Source of the DNA: an uncultured Porphyromonadaceae bacterium
Lineage (GTDB): Bacteria; Bacteroidota; Bacteroidia; Bacteroidales; Muribaculaceae
Length of the DNA stretch: 64,000 nt
Direction: 5' to 3'
NCBI GenBank assembly: GCA_947177635.1
Contig: CAMWVQ010000001.1
Coordinates: forward strand, 1 to 64,000
The position numbers were made by a program, and so were the translations under genes. Within the stretch, counting starts at the first letter, position 1; each line of letters opens with the position of its first letter. Below the pieces are notes generated by a model. It was not told the DNA's origin. It was given only the letters and a program-made list of their open reading frames with translations, and did not search any database. Positions 47,801 to 56,260 of the stretch are shown one piece after another.

Positions 47801-49511
47801 GGAAAAGCAGGAAATCATGCAAATCGCCATAGAAGGTGAATTTATACACCGCCTTGCCTTTATAAGTCAGGTCTGTCAGCTCAAGAGGCTGTCCGTCCAC
47901 CTCATTGACATCAGAGCCTCCACGGTTGGCCCACGCGCTGAGCGATACATTGTCCCATCCGGCGGGGACGTTGGTCAGGTAGACGCAAGGGGCGTCAACC
48001 GAGGTGCCGCTATCCTGTTTCCAGGCCTCATATTTCCATGAACCGCCATCCTGCACACGCCAGTCGCTCAGCCAGTAAATCGCGCCATCCTCGAAATCAA
48101 GGTTCAATGTCTGGTCGGTGGAAACCCAGTTGCCGTTGGAGTCGAGGTGACGGTTGTTCAGGATGATGTATTTATGGGCGTGGCCGGAGAATGTGTATTT
48201 CCATACCGGCTTACCCTTGTAGGTCATATCCGTAAGGGTCACCTCGTTGCCGGGCCATCCGCCCTCGTTCATATCGTCACCGTCAGTCCAGGCGTAAAGG
48301 CCGACTGATGTCCAGCTCGCAGGCACATTCGTGAAATACACAGTCTCGGGCTGGGCATAGGCAGCCAGGGTGCGGGTGGCAGGGAGTGCACGGCCGTCAT
48401 AAGAGCTGAAAAGCGGCGAACTATACCAGCCGTCCCAAGTCTCCCCTTCATATTTCTGATAATCCTTCTTGTTGAATTCCGGCCACCACCATATAAGCCC
48501 GTTGGCGTTGGGGTGACGGTCGAGCATATCAATCACAGCCTGGGTAATCTTGACCTGGCCTTCGGCGGAATGGGGATATTTGTCATAAAGGGCGTTCTCC
48601 CCATCTGCTTCCCACGCATAAGGCCAGTTGAATTCCACGAGCCATATCTTCTTGTCAGGGAAGCATTTCTCGAGGTCGGTGATTTCCTCCTCCGCCTTGT
48701 CTACATCGACATGCCAGTAAGGATAGTAACTCAGGCCTATTATGTCGTAGTCGACTCCGAACTCACCCATCCAGCGGTAGAAATTCCACAGGTTCCAGTG
48801 GTTGGCGACCTGCTCGGTGTGTATCACAATCTGGGCAAGGGGGCAGACCTCTCGACAGGCACGTCCGGCAGATTTAAGCAGGTTGGTCAGACGCTCCCAG
48901 CAGCTGCGGTCATTCTCGCCGGTGGCCCTCTTAAGGCTGTTCCAGTCTGTTCCGGCCGGGCCCCACAACATACCGTAGCTGATTTCATTCCCGGTCTGAA
49001 TCATGTCAGGCACCACCCCTCGGTCGCGTAACCATATCAGCGATTCGCGGGTGTAGTCATAAAGCTTCTGGGCCAGTCCATTGTCATCGAGATGTTTCCA
49101 ATCCTCCGGAGTCCACTGGTGATAGGGGTCGGCCCAGAAGTCGGTATAATGGAAGTCAAGCAACAAGTCCATACCTGCCTCCTTGATACGCTTGCAGATA
49201 GGCAATATGTATTCAAGGGTCTGGCAGCAGTTGGGGTCATATTTGAGCCACTCGGAATTGTCGCCATATGAATATGAGCCGGGGTAAGCGTCGGGGTTGA
49301 CCATCAGTCTGACCCTCATGAGATTCATACCCTCATCGGCGTAAAATTTGATAACATCATTGATGGGATTACCATCATAGTCATAATATTTCGACTGAAT
49401 CTGCTCATATAGAGGCAACAACGATATGTCTCCGCCTGCATAGCTACGCGCGGCTTTTGCCGGCCATAGGGATGTGACGAGCAGCAACAGCACTAACAAG
49501 TTCTGTCTCAT
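44871..49511 (-). CDS. Multimodular GH53 endo-beta-1,4-galactanase with starch-binding-like modules and C-terminal sorting-like tail
   Basis: N-terminal GH53 'MNLMRVRLMVNPDAYP...LLDFHYTDFWADP...IQTGNEISYGMLWG...IWLVEFNWPYAW'; two 'VYxTNVPAxWxxVxLxAW' modules; tail 'VRYFNLQGIEMRGDLTPGVYIRQQGMSATKVIVR'. Confidence 0.88.
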   Translation of the reverse strand: MRQNLLVLLLLVTSLWPAKAARSYAGGDISLLPLYEQIQSKYYDYDGNPINDVIKFYADEGMNLMRVRLMVNPDAYPGSYSYGDNSEWLKYDPNCCQTLEYILPICKRIKEAGMDLLLDFHYTDFWADPYHQWTPEDWKHLDDNGLAQKLYDYTRESLIWLRDRGVVPDMIQTGNEISYGMLWGPAGTDWNSLKRATGENDRSCWERLTNLLKSAGRACREVCPLAQIVIHTEQVANHWNLWNFYRWMGEFGVDYDIIGLSYYPYWHVDVDKAEEEITDLEKCFPDKKIWLVEFNWPYAWEADGENALYDKYPHSAEGQVKITQAVIDMLDRHPNANGLIWWWPEFNKKDYQKYEGETWDGWYSSPLFSSYDGRALPATRTLAAYAQPETVYFTNVPASWTSVGLYAWTDGDDMNEGGWPGNEVTLTDMTYKGKPVWKYTFSGHAHKYIILNNRHLDSNGNWVSTDQTLNLDFEDGAIYWLSDWRVQDGGSWKYEAWKQDSGTSVDAPCVYLTNVPAGWDNVSLSAWANRGGSDVNEVDGQPLELTDLTYKGKAVYKFTFYGDLHDFLLFHNRPGGNWDSSAQAVARPFVNGALYMISDEKNGESGSKYSAPYILSPGFDTTSGGADYLYLFGNINGNEDWHGGRDALKAVRNGQGAYVFRLSSESECWFRIRDEWTEYGPENNNDRDVYMYDNELATQADATAAFHLPAGSYTITAEWRNNGYMLSIGELKAPVDYPDLYIMSDVQGWNASADRYLEHKGNGVYVYTFAHGIPKGSYFKVSTADWNLSFSANRGILPNHTYMCNENNRSGSNMSIPEDIPAPAEVVFDYNLNSFRINAPNYSGVTDRSNRLYIHFGQNRRYGGNQDVTPRVRLYDSTCFFIPSDDELRGAETFELKRVDPSDLTYDLWYYDLTDDQMNWAEDATFFFERTDGSLEKYTCGRHVNGDDFNWDFQNWRKYIYYSDVADNYNAKAAQSYITWEELSPVRDNDKTDLYIVGEGLQRLAPVTPGTTGWDRIVDETIFSSKATMNVFYVEDLTAHELTKSYVLDSDEINEGAKFKMSWLYPWKRWIDSGKSGGEIRQQRAWATFNLGIIGFSLMRATEKNIELKYGVTKTNREVYFKSSETFPCNNFNQYDWFVDEQFLGDVKFTLVVDLDKECYSATLLPFVPHPNARTTGVTLSTGFFDSYEAAAGILGETAPEFKGAAANGPVKYLKYNMATASVDVQAPNSSTIQQSGYSVDYGLYWNREMSTVYSGNPGMVSLAGIPVKEDGLLGVRAKYTDNETGFTFHSKYSEDDVKVNLKVGVPEIKEPVSKFYTNGKEYDSNFTFGAYMNVPVENATSLNWYADFEVTPRDWADGNGLSKGGELIHGSHRVFTDLNGYTFQPLEGWSMWNDGEAFGESHDWSNMLSVPGTYWPIYLPEVKYFEYKESYTDAEVTAILDMGVDAIYPFIVDRNPVPVVSGQGMAPMDAQPRSGDYSLEFVRSSASKSIILDRQVISGVEGVGSDSSILPVRYFNLQGIEMRGDLTPGVYIRQQGMSATKVIVR

Positions 49512-49552
49512 CTAAGGTTAAAGTTGAAGTTAGGTCGATTAGTGTGGAAATG

Positions 49553-49588
49553 AGGCCGGCCAGCAAAGCCATAACCGCTGGCCGGCCT
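49553..49588 (-). terminator. Terminator hairpin downstream of SusF-like gene
   Basis: AGGCCGGCCAGC / GCTGGCCGGCCT perfect 12-bp stem. Confidence 0.65.
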
Positions 49589-49598
49589 GTCAAAAAGG

Positions 49599-50477
49599 TT
49601 ACCGGATATACTCTTTGGTCACTTTCGCTCCACGGCGCACTATGTAAAGTCCGGTGGAGGGGCTGGTAACCTTCACCCCTGTCAGGGTGAAGTATTCGGC
49701 GGGGGAATCATCGAAGTCGGCCGACACATTGTCAACCCCGGCAGTGCCACGGATTGTCAGGGTGCGGTTCTCGACATCGAGCAGCAACTCGGCATCCTCG
49801 ATGTCACAGGCGAAAGCCATGTCGGGAAGACCGTCGCCGGTGACCACATCGTAAGTGTTGCCCGAGGTCATATTGTAATCGCGGGTGGTGTAGGCGTTCT
49901 TCCAGTTCTTGTCAGAGAGCTTGAAGGATATGCCGCCGCGTATCACACCGGTTGTGTAGGTGTACACATCCCCCTCAACACTCATCTTGTATTCGTCGAT
50001 GAACTGCCAGTCGTTCACCTCCCCGACAAAGAATAGGTCATCCTTGACCGCCGGCGGAGTCGGATCGTCACCTCCGCCGCCGGTTGACTCACTGAGGATG
50101 AACTTCATGGTGTTGGTGTCAACCGTGAAATGGTATTTTCCGGCATCGAGATCCCAGGAATAGTCGGTTGTGTCGCCGGTGTAGAACATCTCGTTCTCCC
50201 CCATCTGAGGGACAGTGCTGGCGGCGGCAGGGGTGTAACGGCAGGAGTTGAAAGCGTCCCAGTCGCCACCGATGTTCTTGACGAAGCCGAAACTGTTCTT
50301 CCCTCCGAGGTCAACGTTGATTTCAAAGACGCCGTCGGCAGTCTTCGTCATCTCAAGCCCCTTGGAGGTGTCCCAGCCACCGGCAGGTTCCCCGATAAGG
50401 TATAGGGTCTGGGCCACCTCGGCATACATCGCAAGCGAGGTCAGCAACCCAGCGGATAATAGCAAAATCTTTTTCAT
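49599..50477 (-). CDS. SusE/SusF-like outer-membrane glycan-binding protein with sorting-like tail
   Basis: Signal peptide; 'TLYLIGEPAGGWDTSKGLEMTKTADGVFEINVDLGGKNSFGFVK' and 'DLFFVGEVNDWQFIDEYKMSVEGDVYTYTT' modules; tail 'AEYFTLTGVKVTSPSTGLYIVRRGAKVTKEYIR'. Confidence 0.8.
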   Translation of the reverse strand: MKKILLLSAGLLTSLAMYAEVAQTLYLIGEPAGGWDTSKGLEMTKTADGVFEINVDLGGKNSFGFVKNIGGDWDAFNSCRYTPAAASTVPQMGENEMFYTGDTTDYSWDLDAGKYHFTVDTNTMKFILSESTGGGGDDPTPPAVKDDLFFVGEVNDWQFIDEYKMSVEGDVYTYTTGVIRGGISFKLSDKNWKNAYTTRDYNMTSGNTYDVVTGDGLPDMAFACDIEDAELLLDVENRTLTIRGTAGVDNVSADFDDSPAEYFTLTGVKVTSPSTGLYIVRRGAKVTKEYIR

Positions 50478-50527
50478 TTCGGTATGGTATGTTTGATGTC
50501 AGGTTGTGTTGTCGTTTGGAAACTATG

Positions 50528-52981
50528 TCAGTTGCCGGCCTGCGCGCTCATATCAGTGTTGAACTCGATTACCGCAGGTTTCAGCAACGGGGAGGTGAAC
50601 TTCACCCTCACCGGCGCGTCAGCCTCGCCACGGCCCACATAAGCCAGCACGCGGCCGTTGTCGGCACGGCGTTCGGTGGCGCGGGGGTGGCTCATATCGG
50701 TGTTGCCGGTTCCCTCCAGGCCGAGAAGAACACCCGACTCGACCTCACACCTGACCATATTGTCGGCCAGGGGGATGCGAATGCCGTTCTCGTCGACAAC
50801 CTCGACGGTGACATGGGCCAGGGGGGAGGAGGCGTCGAGACGGTCGGTGTCGGAGCTGACCCTCAGCGCATAGGGACGTCCGGTAGTACGGAGGCAGTCA
50901 GTGGCAGCCACCGACCCGTCGGCCGCGAGGCCTTCTACCTTCAGTTCACCGGGCCTGAACGGCATATCCCATACCAACATACCTTCCTTCATGTCAGAGG
51001 CGGTGGAGGTGGCGACAGGCTGCCCGTTGAGGAGAAGACGGGCCGAGGGGCAGTTGGTGTAGCACACCACCCTCACGGGCTGTCCCTCATCGAAGTTCCA
51101 TGCCTCGGGGGCGTCAATCCAGTAACCGGCATCCTCCCCCTCGGCAACCGCGTAAGCTCCAAGATATGCAACAGGAGACTCGTTCCAGAGAGCCGCGCGG
51201 AACTTGCCACGGGGTTTCAGGAAGCTTCCGAAATCGAGCAGGCCTGTGCCGAGGCCGCGCGAAGGCCATGGATTCGACTCCCCGAGATAATCGGTGCCGG
51301 TCCAGAGGAACTGGCCGAAGATATGGTCATTGTCCCTGACAGCCTCCCAGGCCCAGTAGCTGTGGCCGTTCTCGCTGCCATATATCACTCGGTCGGGATA
51401 TGTCTTGTGGTCGACATCGTAACGGTCTTCGGTGTAGTTGTAGCCCACGATATCGACCGCGCCGGGATAAGCCGTCTGGTTTGACATCACCACTCCGGCC
51501 AAAGCCCCTGTGACAGGACGGCTTGAATCGATGGCGCGCACAATGGGAGCAAGCCGTTCGGCAATCTCGCCGATTCTCATTGCCGAAGGAGCCGCAGGGT
51601 CATATCCACCGAAATTGGGCTGGTTGATGCCCCCGGCATGGTCGAGAACCGGGTGGGAATAGGGGTCATTGGGGTAGTCCACCTCATTGCCGATGCTCCA
51701 GAAAGCCACCGAGGGGTGGTTGCGGTCGCGCCTTACCATATCGGCGACATCGCGCTCGATCCATTCATTGAAGAAATCATAGCTGCCCTCGAACTTGGGG
51801 GTGCCGACATTCCAGCCGGTGACCCACTTGCGTTTGGGGAATTCCCATTCGTCGCTCGCCTCATCCATAACCAGCAGACCGAGCTCGTCGCACAGGTCAT
51901 ACACCACCGGTGCCTGGGGATTGTGGCTCATACGTATCGCGTTGACGCCGATTTCCTTGAGGTTGGCAAGGCGGCGCTTCCAGACCTGGGGGGGAACCAC
52001 TGCGCCGAGCACACCGGCGTCATGGTGGAGACACACACCCTTGACCTTGGTGTTGCGCCCGTTGAGGAAGAATCCCTTGTCGGGGTCGAATTTCAATGTG
52101 CGCAGCCCGACATTGCAGGATGTGCCGTCGATTTTCTTTCCGTCGGCCAGCAGCTCCACATCAAGCTTGTAAAGCGAGGGGGAATCGATATCCCACAGGC
52201 GGGGATTGGCCACCTTGAGTTTCAAGGCTCCCTTGGCTCCACCTTTGGCCGAAGTGTTGCCCTTGGCCACAACGCGGCCCTCCCCGTCGGTGAGGGTGGC
52301 AATCACCTTCACCTGGCGGCTGTCGGGGGAGATTGTCTCGAACGTGACATCCACCGTGGCTGACTTCGGGGTTATTGAGGATGCCGACCACCCTACCCCC
52401 CAGGGGGCAAGATGGGTTTCGGGGGTATGCACGAGATACACGTCGCGGTAGATGCCCGAACCAGTGTACCAGCGGGAGTCTGCCTCACGGGTATGGTCAA
52501 CTTTCACCGCCATCACATTCTCACCCTCCTTGAGATAGGGGGTGATGTCGTAATAGAATGATATGTAACCGTTGGGGCGTTTGCCTACCAGGTGGCCGTT
52601 GACATAGACCTCGCTGCGGTTGTAGACACCTTCGAAATAGACATAGTGGACCGGAAGGGAGTCGTTGACGTTGAAATGCTTGCGATACCACCCCATACCG
52701 CCCGGGAAGAAGCCGGTGCAGGCGTTTAGGCTCGGCGAAGGGAGCATCTCTATGCTCCAGTCGTGAGGCACGGAGAGGCTGCGCCACGACGAGTCGTCGA
52801 AACCGGGAGCCGACGGGGCGACAGAATCCTTCTCAAGGGCAAAGACCCATCCCTTGTTGAAGTTTTCCGCCACACCCGTCGAGAGCTGAGCGCTCCCGGC
52901 ATGTACGATACCCAGCAGCATGCCGGCGGCCGCTGCCAGACGACAGGTATCCAATTTCAAATTATATTTCATCATTGACAT
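50528..52981 (-). CDS. GH2 family beta-galactosidase
   Basis: 'GVCLHHDAGVLGAVVPPQVWKRRLANLKEIGVNAIRMSHNPQ', 'VAFWSIGNEVDYPND' acid/base motif, 'YGSENGHSYWAWE'. Confidence 0.92.
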   Translation of the reverse strand: MSMMKYNLKLDTCRLAAAAGMLLGIVHAGSAQLSTGVAENFNKGWVFALEKDSVAPSAPGFDDSSWRSLSVPHDWSIEMLPSPSLNACTGFFPGGMGWYRKHFNVNDSLPVHYVYFEGVYNRSEVYVNGHLVGKRPNGYISFYYDITPYLKEGENVMAVKVDHTREADSRWYTGSGIYRDVYLVHTPETHLAPWGVGWSASSITPKSATVDVTFETISPDSRQVKVIATLTDGEGRVVAKGNTSAKGGAKGALKLKVANPRLWDIDSPSLYKLDVELLADGKKIDGTSCNVGLRTLKFDPDKGFFLNGRNTKVKGVCLHHDAGVLGAVVPPQVWKRRLANLKEIGVNAIRMSHNPQAPVVYDLCDELGLLVMDEASDEWEFPKRKWVTGWNVGTPKFEGSYDFFNEWIERDVADMVRRDRNHPSVAFWSIGNEVDYPNDPYSHPVLDHAGGINQPNFGGYDPAAPSAMRIGEIAERLAPIVRAIDSSRPVTGALAGVVMSNQTAYPGAVDIVGYNYTEDRYDVDHKTYPDRVIYGSENGHSYWAWEAVRDNDHIFGQFLWTGTDYLGESNPWPSRGLGTGLLDFGSFLKPRGKFRAALWNESPVAYLGAYAVAEGEDAGYWIDAPEAWNFDEGQPVRVVCYTNCPSARLLLNGQPVATSTASDMKEGMLVWDMPFRPGELKVEGLAADGSVAATDCLRTTGRPYALRVSSDTDRLDASSPLAHVTVEVVDENGIRIPLADNMVRCEVESGVLLGLEGTGNTDMSHPRATERRADNGRVLAYVGRGEADAPVRVKFTSPLLKPAVIEFNTDMSAQAGN

Positions 52982-52985
52982 AAGT

Positions 52986-54581
52986 TTAAAGGTCGTAAAC
53001 GACGGTTGTCACACTCTGGGGGTCAAGCACTACCTGCGCGCCCTTGTCGAGGGCCACACCGGCGAGGTTCTTGGACGCGGAAGTGGTGTAGACGCTTACC
53101 GACGCGTCACCCCATCCGTCTGCTGTAACGCCCAGACGTACAGGTTTATTGCCCATATTGGTGTAGACGGCTACCAGACGGCGGCCATCGGGGGAAATAT
53201 AAGCCGAACCGAAGAAATTCTTGCTCTCCTTGGTCGAGAGTTCCACACGCTTGAACCCGGGACGCACAAAGAGGCTGAAGTTGCCGAGCGCCCAGAGGTT
53301 GGCGGAAGCGGCGTAGGTTCCTTCCCCGTCAAACACGCTCCCACCGGCCAGGTTGAGGTAGATCAGCAGCCAGCGGTTGCCGTTCTGCTCATAGGGGGCA
53401 TCCATCGCCACCCAGTAACACCAGGAGCTGACATTGGCGACGGAGAAGTCATTGTGCATCACCTTTGTCATATGCAACGCGCGGTCGATGTCAGAAGCGG
53501 CGGCGTGGCCGGGGAACTCATCCTTGGGGATGTCGTCACCGAGCATGCACCATTCACTCTGCCATACCTCAAGGCCGTAGCGTCCGGCCATGTCTGCCAC
53601 CTGGCCGCGGACATCGCGCTGGGTGTCCCAGGCGGTGTCGGTCCAGTAGCTGTGGCAACAGTAGAGGGGCGCGACATGGTCGAGGTCGCCGATATAGGCT
53701 GCGTCGCCGGGAGTCCAGAAATGGGAAGGAGCGCCGCCGGAAGTCCATTTGTCACCGATGAAGCAGTCCCAGCTGTCACCCTCACCGAGGAGGATGCCGG
53801 TCGAGAGGGAACGCTCGCCAAGAGCGCGGTCAAGCTCGCGGGTGAGGCGCGCGGCCTCATCTATCGTCCAGGCCGAACCCTCCTGGTCGTGGCCGTTCCA
53901 GCTCACGTTAGGCTCGTTGATCGGGGATATGTGGGTGATGTTGTAACCCTCGTCGGTGAAATGACGGGTGACATCGGCGAGATAATCGGCAAACTTGCCG
54001 TAGCAGGAAGGAAGCAGGTTCGACTTGTTTCCCCTGTCATTACGGGCCTGGCCGTTGTAGGTGTACTCAACAAGGGGACTGTTGCTGAACAGCACGAACT
54101 TCTCGGTGCCCATCTCGCGGGCCTTCTGCATGAAGTAACGCTGACCTGCGCACTTCGACCAGTCGTAACCGCCGTTTTCGCCACGGAAACTTTCGGCACG
54201 GCGGTGGACGGTCTGCACACCTGACTTGTCGCCACGTTCGGCCGAACCGGCCCCGGCGTTGACACGCCACATCGACATGCCGATACCCTGGGGCTGTCCG
54301 TCGACAATATCCCGGGAGAACATCAGGCGGGCGATACCCTCGCGGGAGGAGGTCCAGTCGCGGCCCACCCAGTTGCCCATCCAGCAGTCGCTGGCTCCGA
54401 TGCCCTGCATCGTCTGGTATGTGATGGCCGGATTGATGGTCACGGCCTTGTCGACAGCCGACTCCATCGGGTCACGGGCGGGCGACGGCTCGCCGGGATC
54501 ATAAGCGTAATCGCTGCATGACGACATCGCCGCCACCCCGGCCAGTAAAAATGAAAATATCTGAGGTTTCATCTCTTTCAA
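52986..54581 (-). CDS. GH30 family glycoside hydrolase lipoprotein, probable endo-beta-1,6-galactanase
   Basis: Lipobox AAMSSCSD; 'TYQTMQGIGASDCWMGNWVGRDW', 'ITHISPINEPNVSWNGHDQEG', 'GLEVWQSEWCMLGD'. Confidence 0.85.
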   Translation of the reverse strand: MKEMKPQIFSFLLAGVAAMSSCSDYAYDPGEPSPARDPMESAVDKAVTINPAITYQTMQGIGASDCWMGNWVGRDWTSSREGIARLMFSRDIVDGQPQGIGMSMWRVNAGAGSAERGDKSGVQTVHRRAESFRGENGGYDWSKCAGQRYFMQKAREMGTEKFVLFSNSPLVEYTYNGQARNDRGNKSNLLPSCYGKFADYLADVTRHFTDEGYNITHISPINEPNVSWNGHDQEGSAWTIDEAARLTRELDRALGERSLSTGILLGEGDSWDCFIGDKWTSGGAPSHFWTPGDAAYIGDLDHVAPLYCCHSYWTDTAWDTQRDVRGQVADMAGRYGLEVWQSEWCMLGDDIPKDEFPGHAAASDIDRALHMTKVMHNDFSVANVSSWCYWVAMDAPYEQNGNRWLLIYLNLAGGSVFDGEGTYAASANLWALGNFSLFVRPGFKRVELSTKESKNFFGSAYISPDGRRLVAVYTNMGNKPVRLGVTADGWGDASVSVYTTSASKNLAGVALDKGAQVVLDPQSVTTVVYDL

Positions 54582-54617
54582 ACTGTTAAAATGTTGGGAT
54601 TCGGAATCCGGTCCGGA

Positions 54618-56243
54618 TTACTGCCAGCCGGGGTTCTGGGCGATACGGCCCTCCGACATGGTTACTTCATAGAGAGGTATGGGGAAGACAAGGTCACGTC
54701 CTTCGACGAATGTGATACCCTTGTCGGAGGCCTCGTTCTGGTTGGCCATCTCAAGGGGATCGGCCTGCGAGCCGGTGTTCCACAGCACGAACGAGCCGTT
54801 GGGGCCCATGAGGTTGCAGACGACCTTCTTGCCGTTGTCATCCGTCCAGCGGCGGATGTCATAGAGACGCTGTGACTCGGTGGCCAGCTCAAGGCGGCGT
54901 TCAAGACGTATGGCCTTGCGGAGGTCAGAACCGGAAGCTGTCACCTCGGAAAGCCCTACCCTCTCGCGCACACGGTTGAGAGCCTGGCGGGCAAGACCAT
55001 CCTGGCCGGTCTCATTGCATGCCTCGGCGTAAAGAAGCAGGATGTCGGCATAGCGGAGGATGATATAGTTCATCGGCGACATGCTCTCCTGTCCGAACTT
55101 GGCGGGACGTTTGTCAAACGGGAGGTAATACTTGCGGCTGATGCGCTGCGACTTGTTGTCGGCAGGATTGATATAGTATGTGCCGTTGCCGTTGCGGTTG
55201 CCCTGCTTGGCCACGATTCCGGCGAAGTTGTCTTCACCCGCAATCTCGTTCGCGCCGTTCTTGACAATCGTCCAGCGGAGACGCTCGGAGTCGCCGGCCT
55301 CGATGAACGCGGCCTCAAGGTTGGCGGTGGGTGTGCCCCATCCCCAGCCGTCCATGTCGCCGCTGTTGCGGTTGCCGCTGATCATCGGTATGTTGCCTCC
55401 AAGCTTGTAAGTCTCATCGTAGATGTTCTGCACCTCGAAGAGAGACTCGCGGTTGTTCTTGTAGTCCACATTCCATATCTGGCCGAAATTGTCGACGAGG
55501 TCATACTGGTTGGTGGAAATCAGGTCGCCGAGGGTCTTGGCTGCGGCGGCATACTCACCGTTGTAGACCTGCACCTTGCCGAGCAAGCCGAGGGCGGCAC
55601 CGCTTGTGGCGCGACCGGCATCGGATGCGGCAAGACGGGCGCGGTCGGGAAGGAATGGCGCGGCCTCACTCAAATCCTTCTCGATGAAGGCGTAACACTC
55701 CTCGACGCTTGAGCGGGTTATACCCTCCACCTCGTGAGGCATCACGAAGCCGGTAACGAGGGGCACACCGCCGAAATTCTTCACAAGGTCGAAATAGAAA
55801 TACCCTCTGAGGAACTTGGCCTCGGCGATGAGGCGGGCCTTCTGGGTCTCGTCCATCTCCACTTCGGGGAGACGGTCAAGGGCGATGTTGCATCTGAGGA
55901 TACCCTTGTAGCGGTATTGCCAGAAGTCGGAAATCGAGCCGTTTGACTGGCCGACACCCTGGTAGTGGGCCAGGGAGATATACTCCTCCTGGGCCTGTCC
56001 GGTGTTACCCATCCAGTAGTCGTCGGTACACATGTCGGCGAGAATCCACATACGCTCGATTTTCCACCAGGTGTATTCGGTGATGGAGCCGTAGCAGCCC
56101 ATTATGAACGATTCGGCATCTTCCGGGCCCTGGAAGTAGGTGTCAAGGTTCTCCTGCCCTCTGACATTCTCTTCAAGAAAGTCGTTGCATGAGGAGAAAA
56201 GCACCCCGATGACCGCGATCGCGATAATATATAGCTTTTTCAT
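54618..56243 (-). CDS. SusD/RagB family nutrient-binding outer-membrane lipoprotein
   Basis: Lipobox LFSSCNDFLEENVRG; 'LRYADILLLYAEACNETGQ...ALNRVRERVGL...IRLERRLELATESQRLYDIRRW'. Confidence 0.97.
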   Translation of the reverse strand: MKKLYIIAIAVIGVLFSSCNDFLEENVRGQENLDTYFQGPEDAESFIMGCYGSITEYTWWKIERMWILADMCTDDYWMGNTGQAQEEYISLAHYQGVGQSNGSISDFWQYRYKGILRCNIALDRLPEVEMDETQKARLIAEAKFLRGYFYFDLVKNFGGVPLVTGFVMPHEVEGITRSSVEECYAFIEKDLSEAAPFLPDRARLAASDAGRATSGAALGLLGKVQVYNGEYAAAAKTLGDLISTNQYDLVDNFGQIWNVDYKNNRESLFEVQNIYDETYKLGGNIPMISGNRNSGDMDGWGWGTPTANLEAAFIEAGDSERLRWTIVKNGANEIAGEDNFAGIVAKQGNRNGNGTYYINPADNKSQRISRKYYLPFDKRPAKFGQESMSPMNYIILRYADILLLYAEACNETGQDGLARQALNRVRERVGLSEVTASGSDLRKAIRLERRLELATESQRLYDIRRWTDDNGKKVVCNLMGPNGSFVLWNTGSQADPLEMANQNEASDKGITFVEGRDLVFPIPLYEVTMSEGRIAQNPGWQ

Positions 56244-56260
56244 TTCTTAAATACGATGGT

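Noticed and set aside
50489-51484. 331-aa plus-strand ORF inside the GH2 gene
   Set aside because: Shadow ORF antisense to a clear beta-galactosidase.
52920-54224. 434-aa plus-strand ORF antisense to the GH30 gene
   Set aside because: Opposite a clear GH30 with catalytic motifs; no signal or domain of its own.
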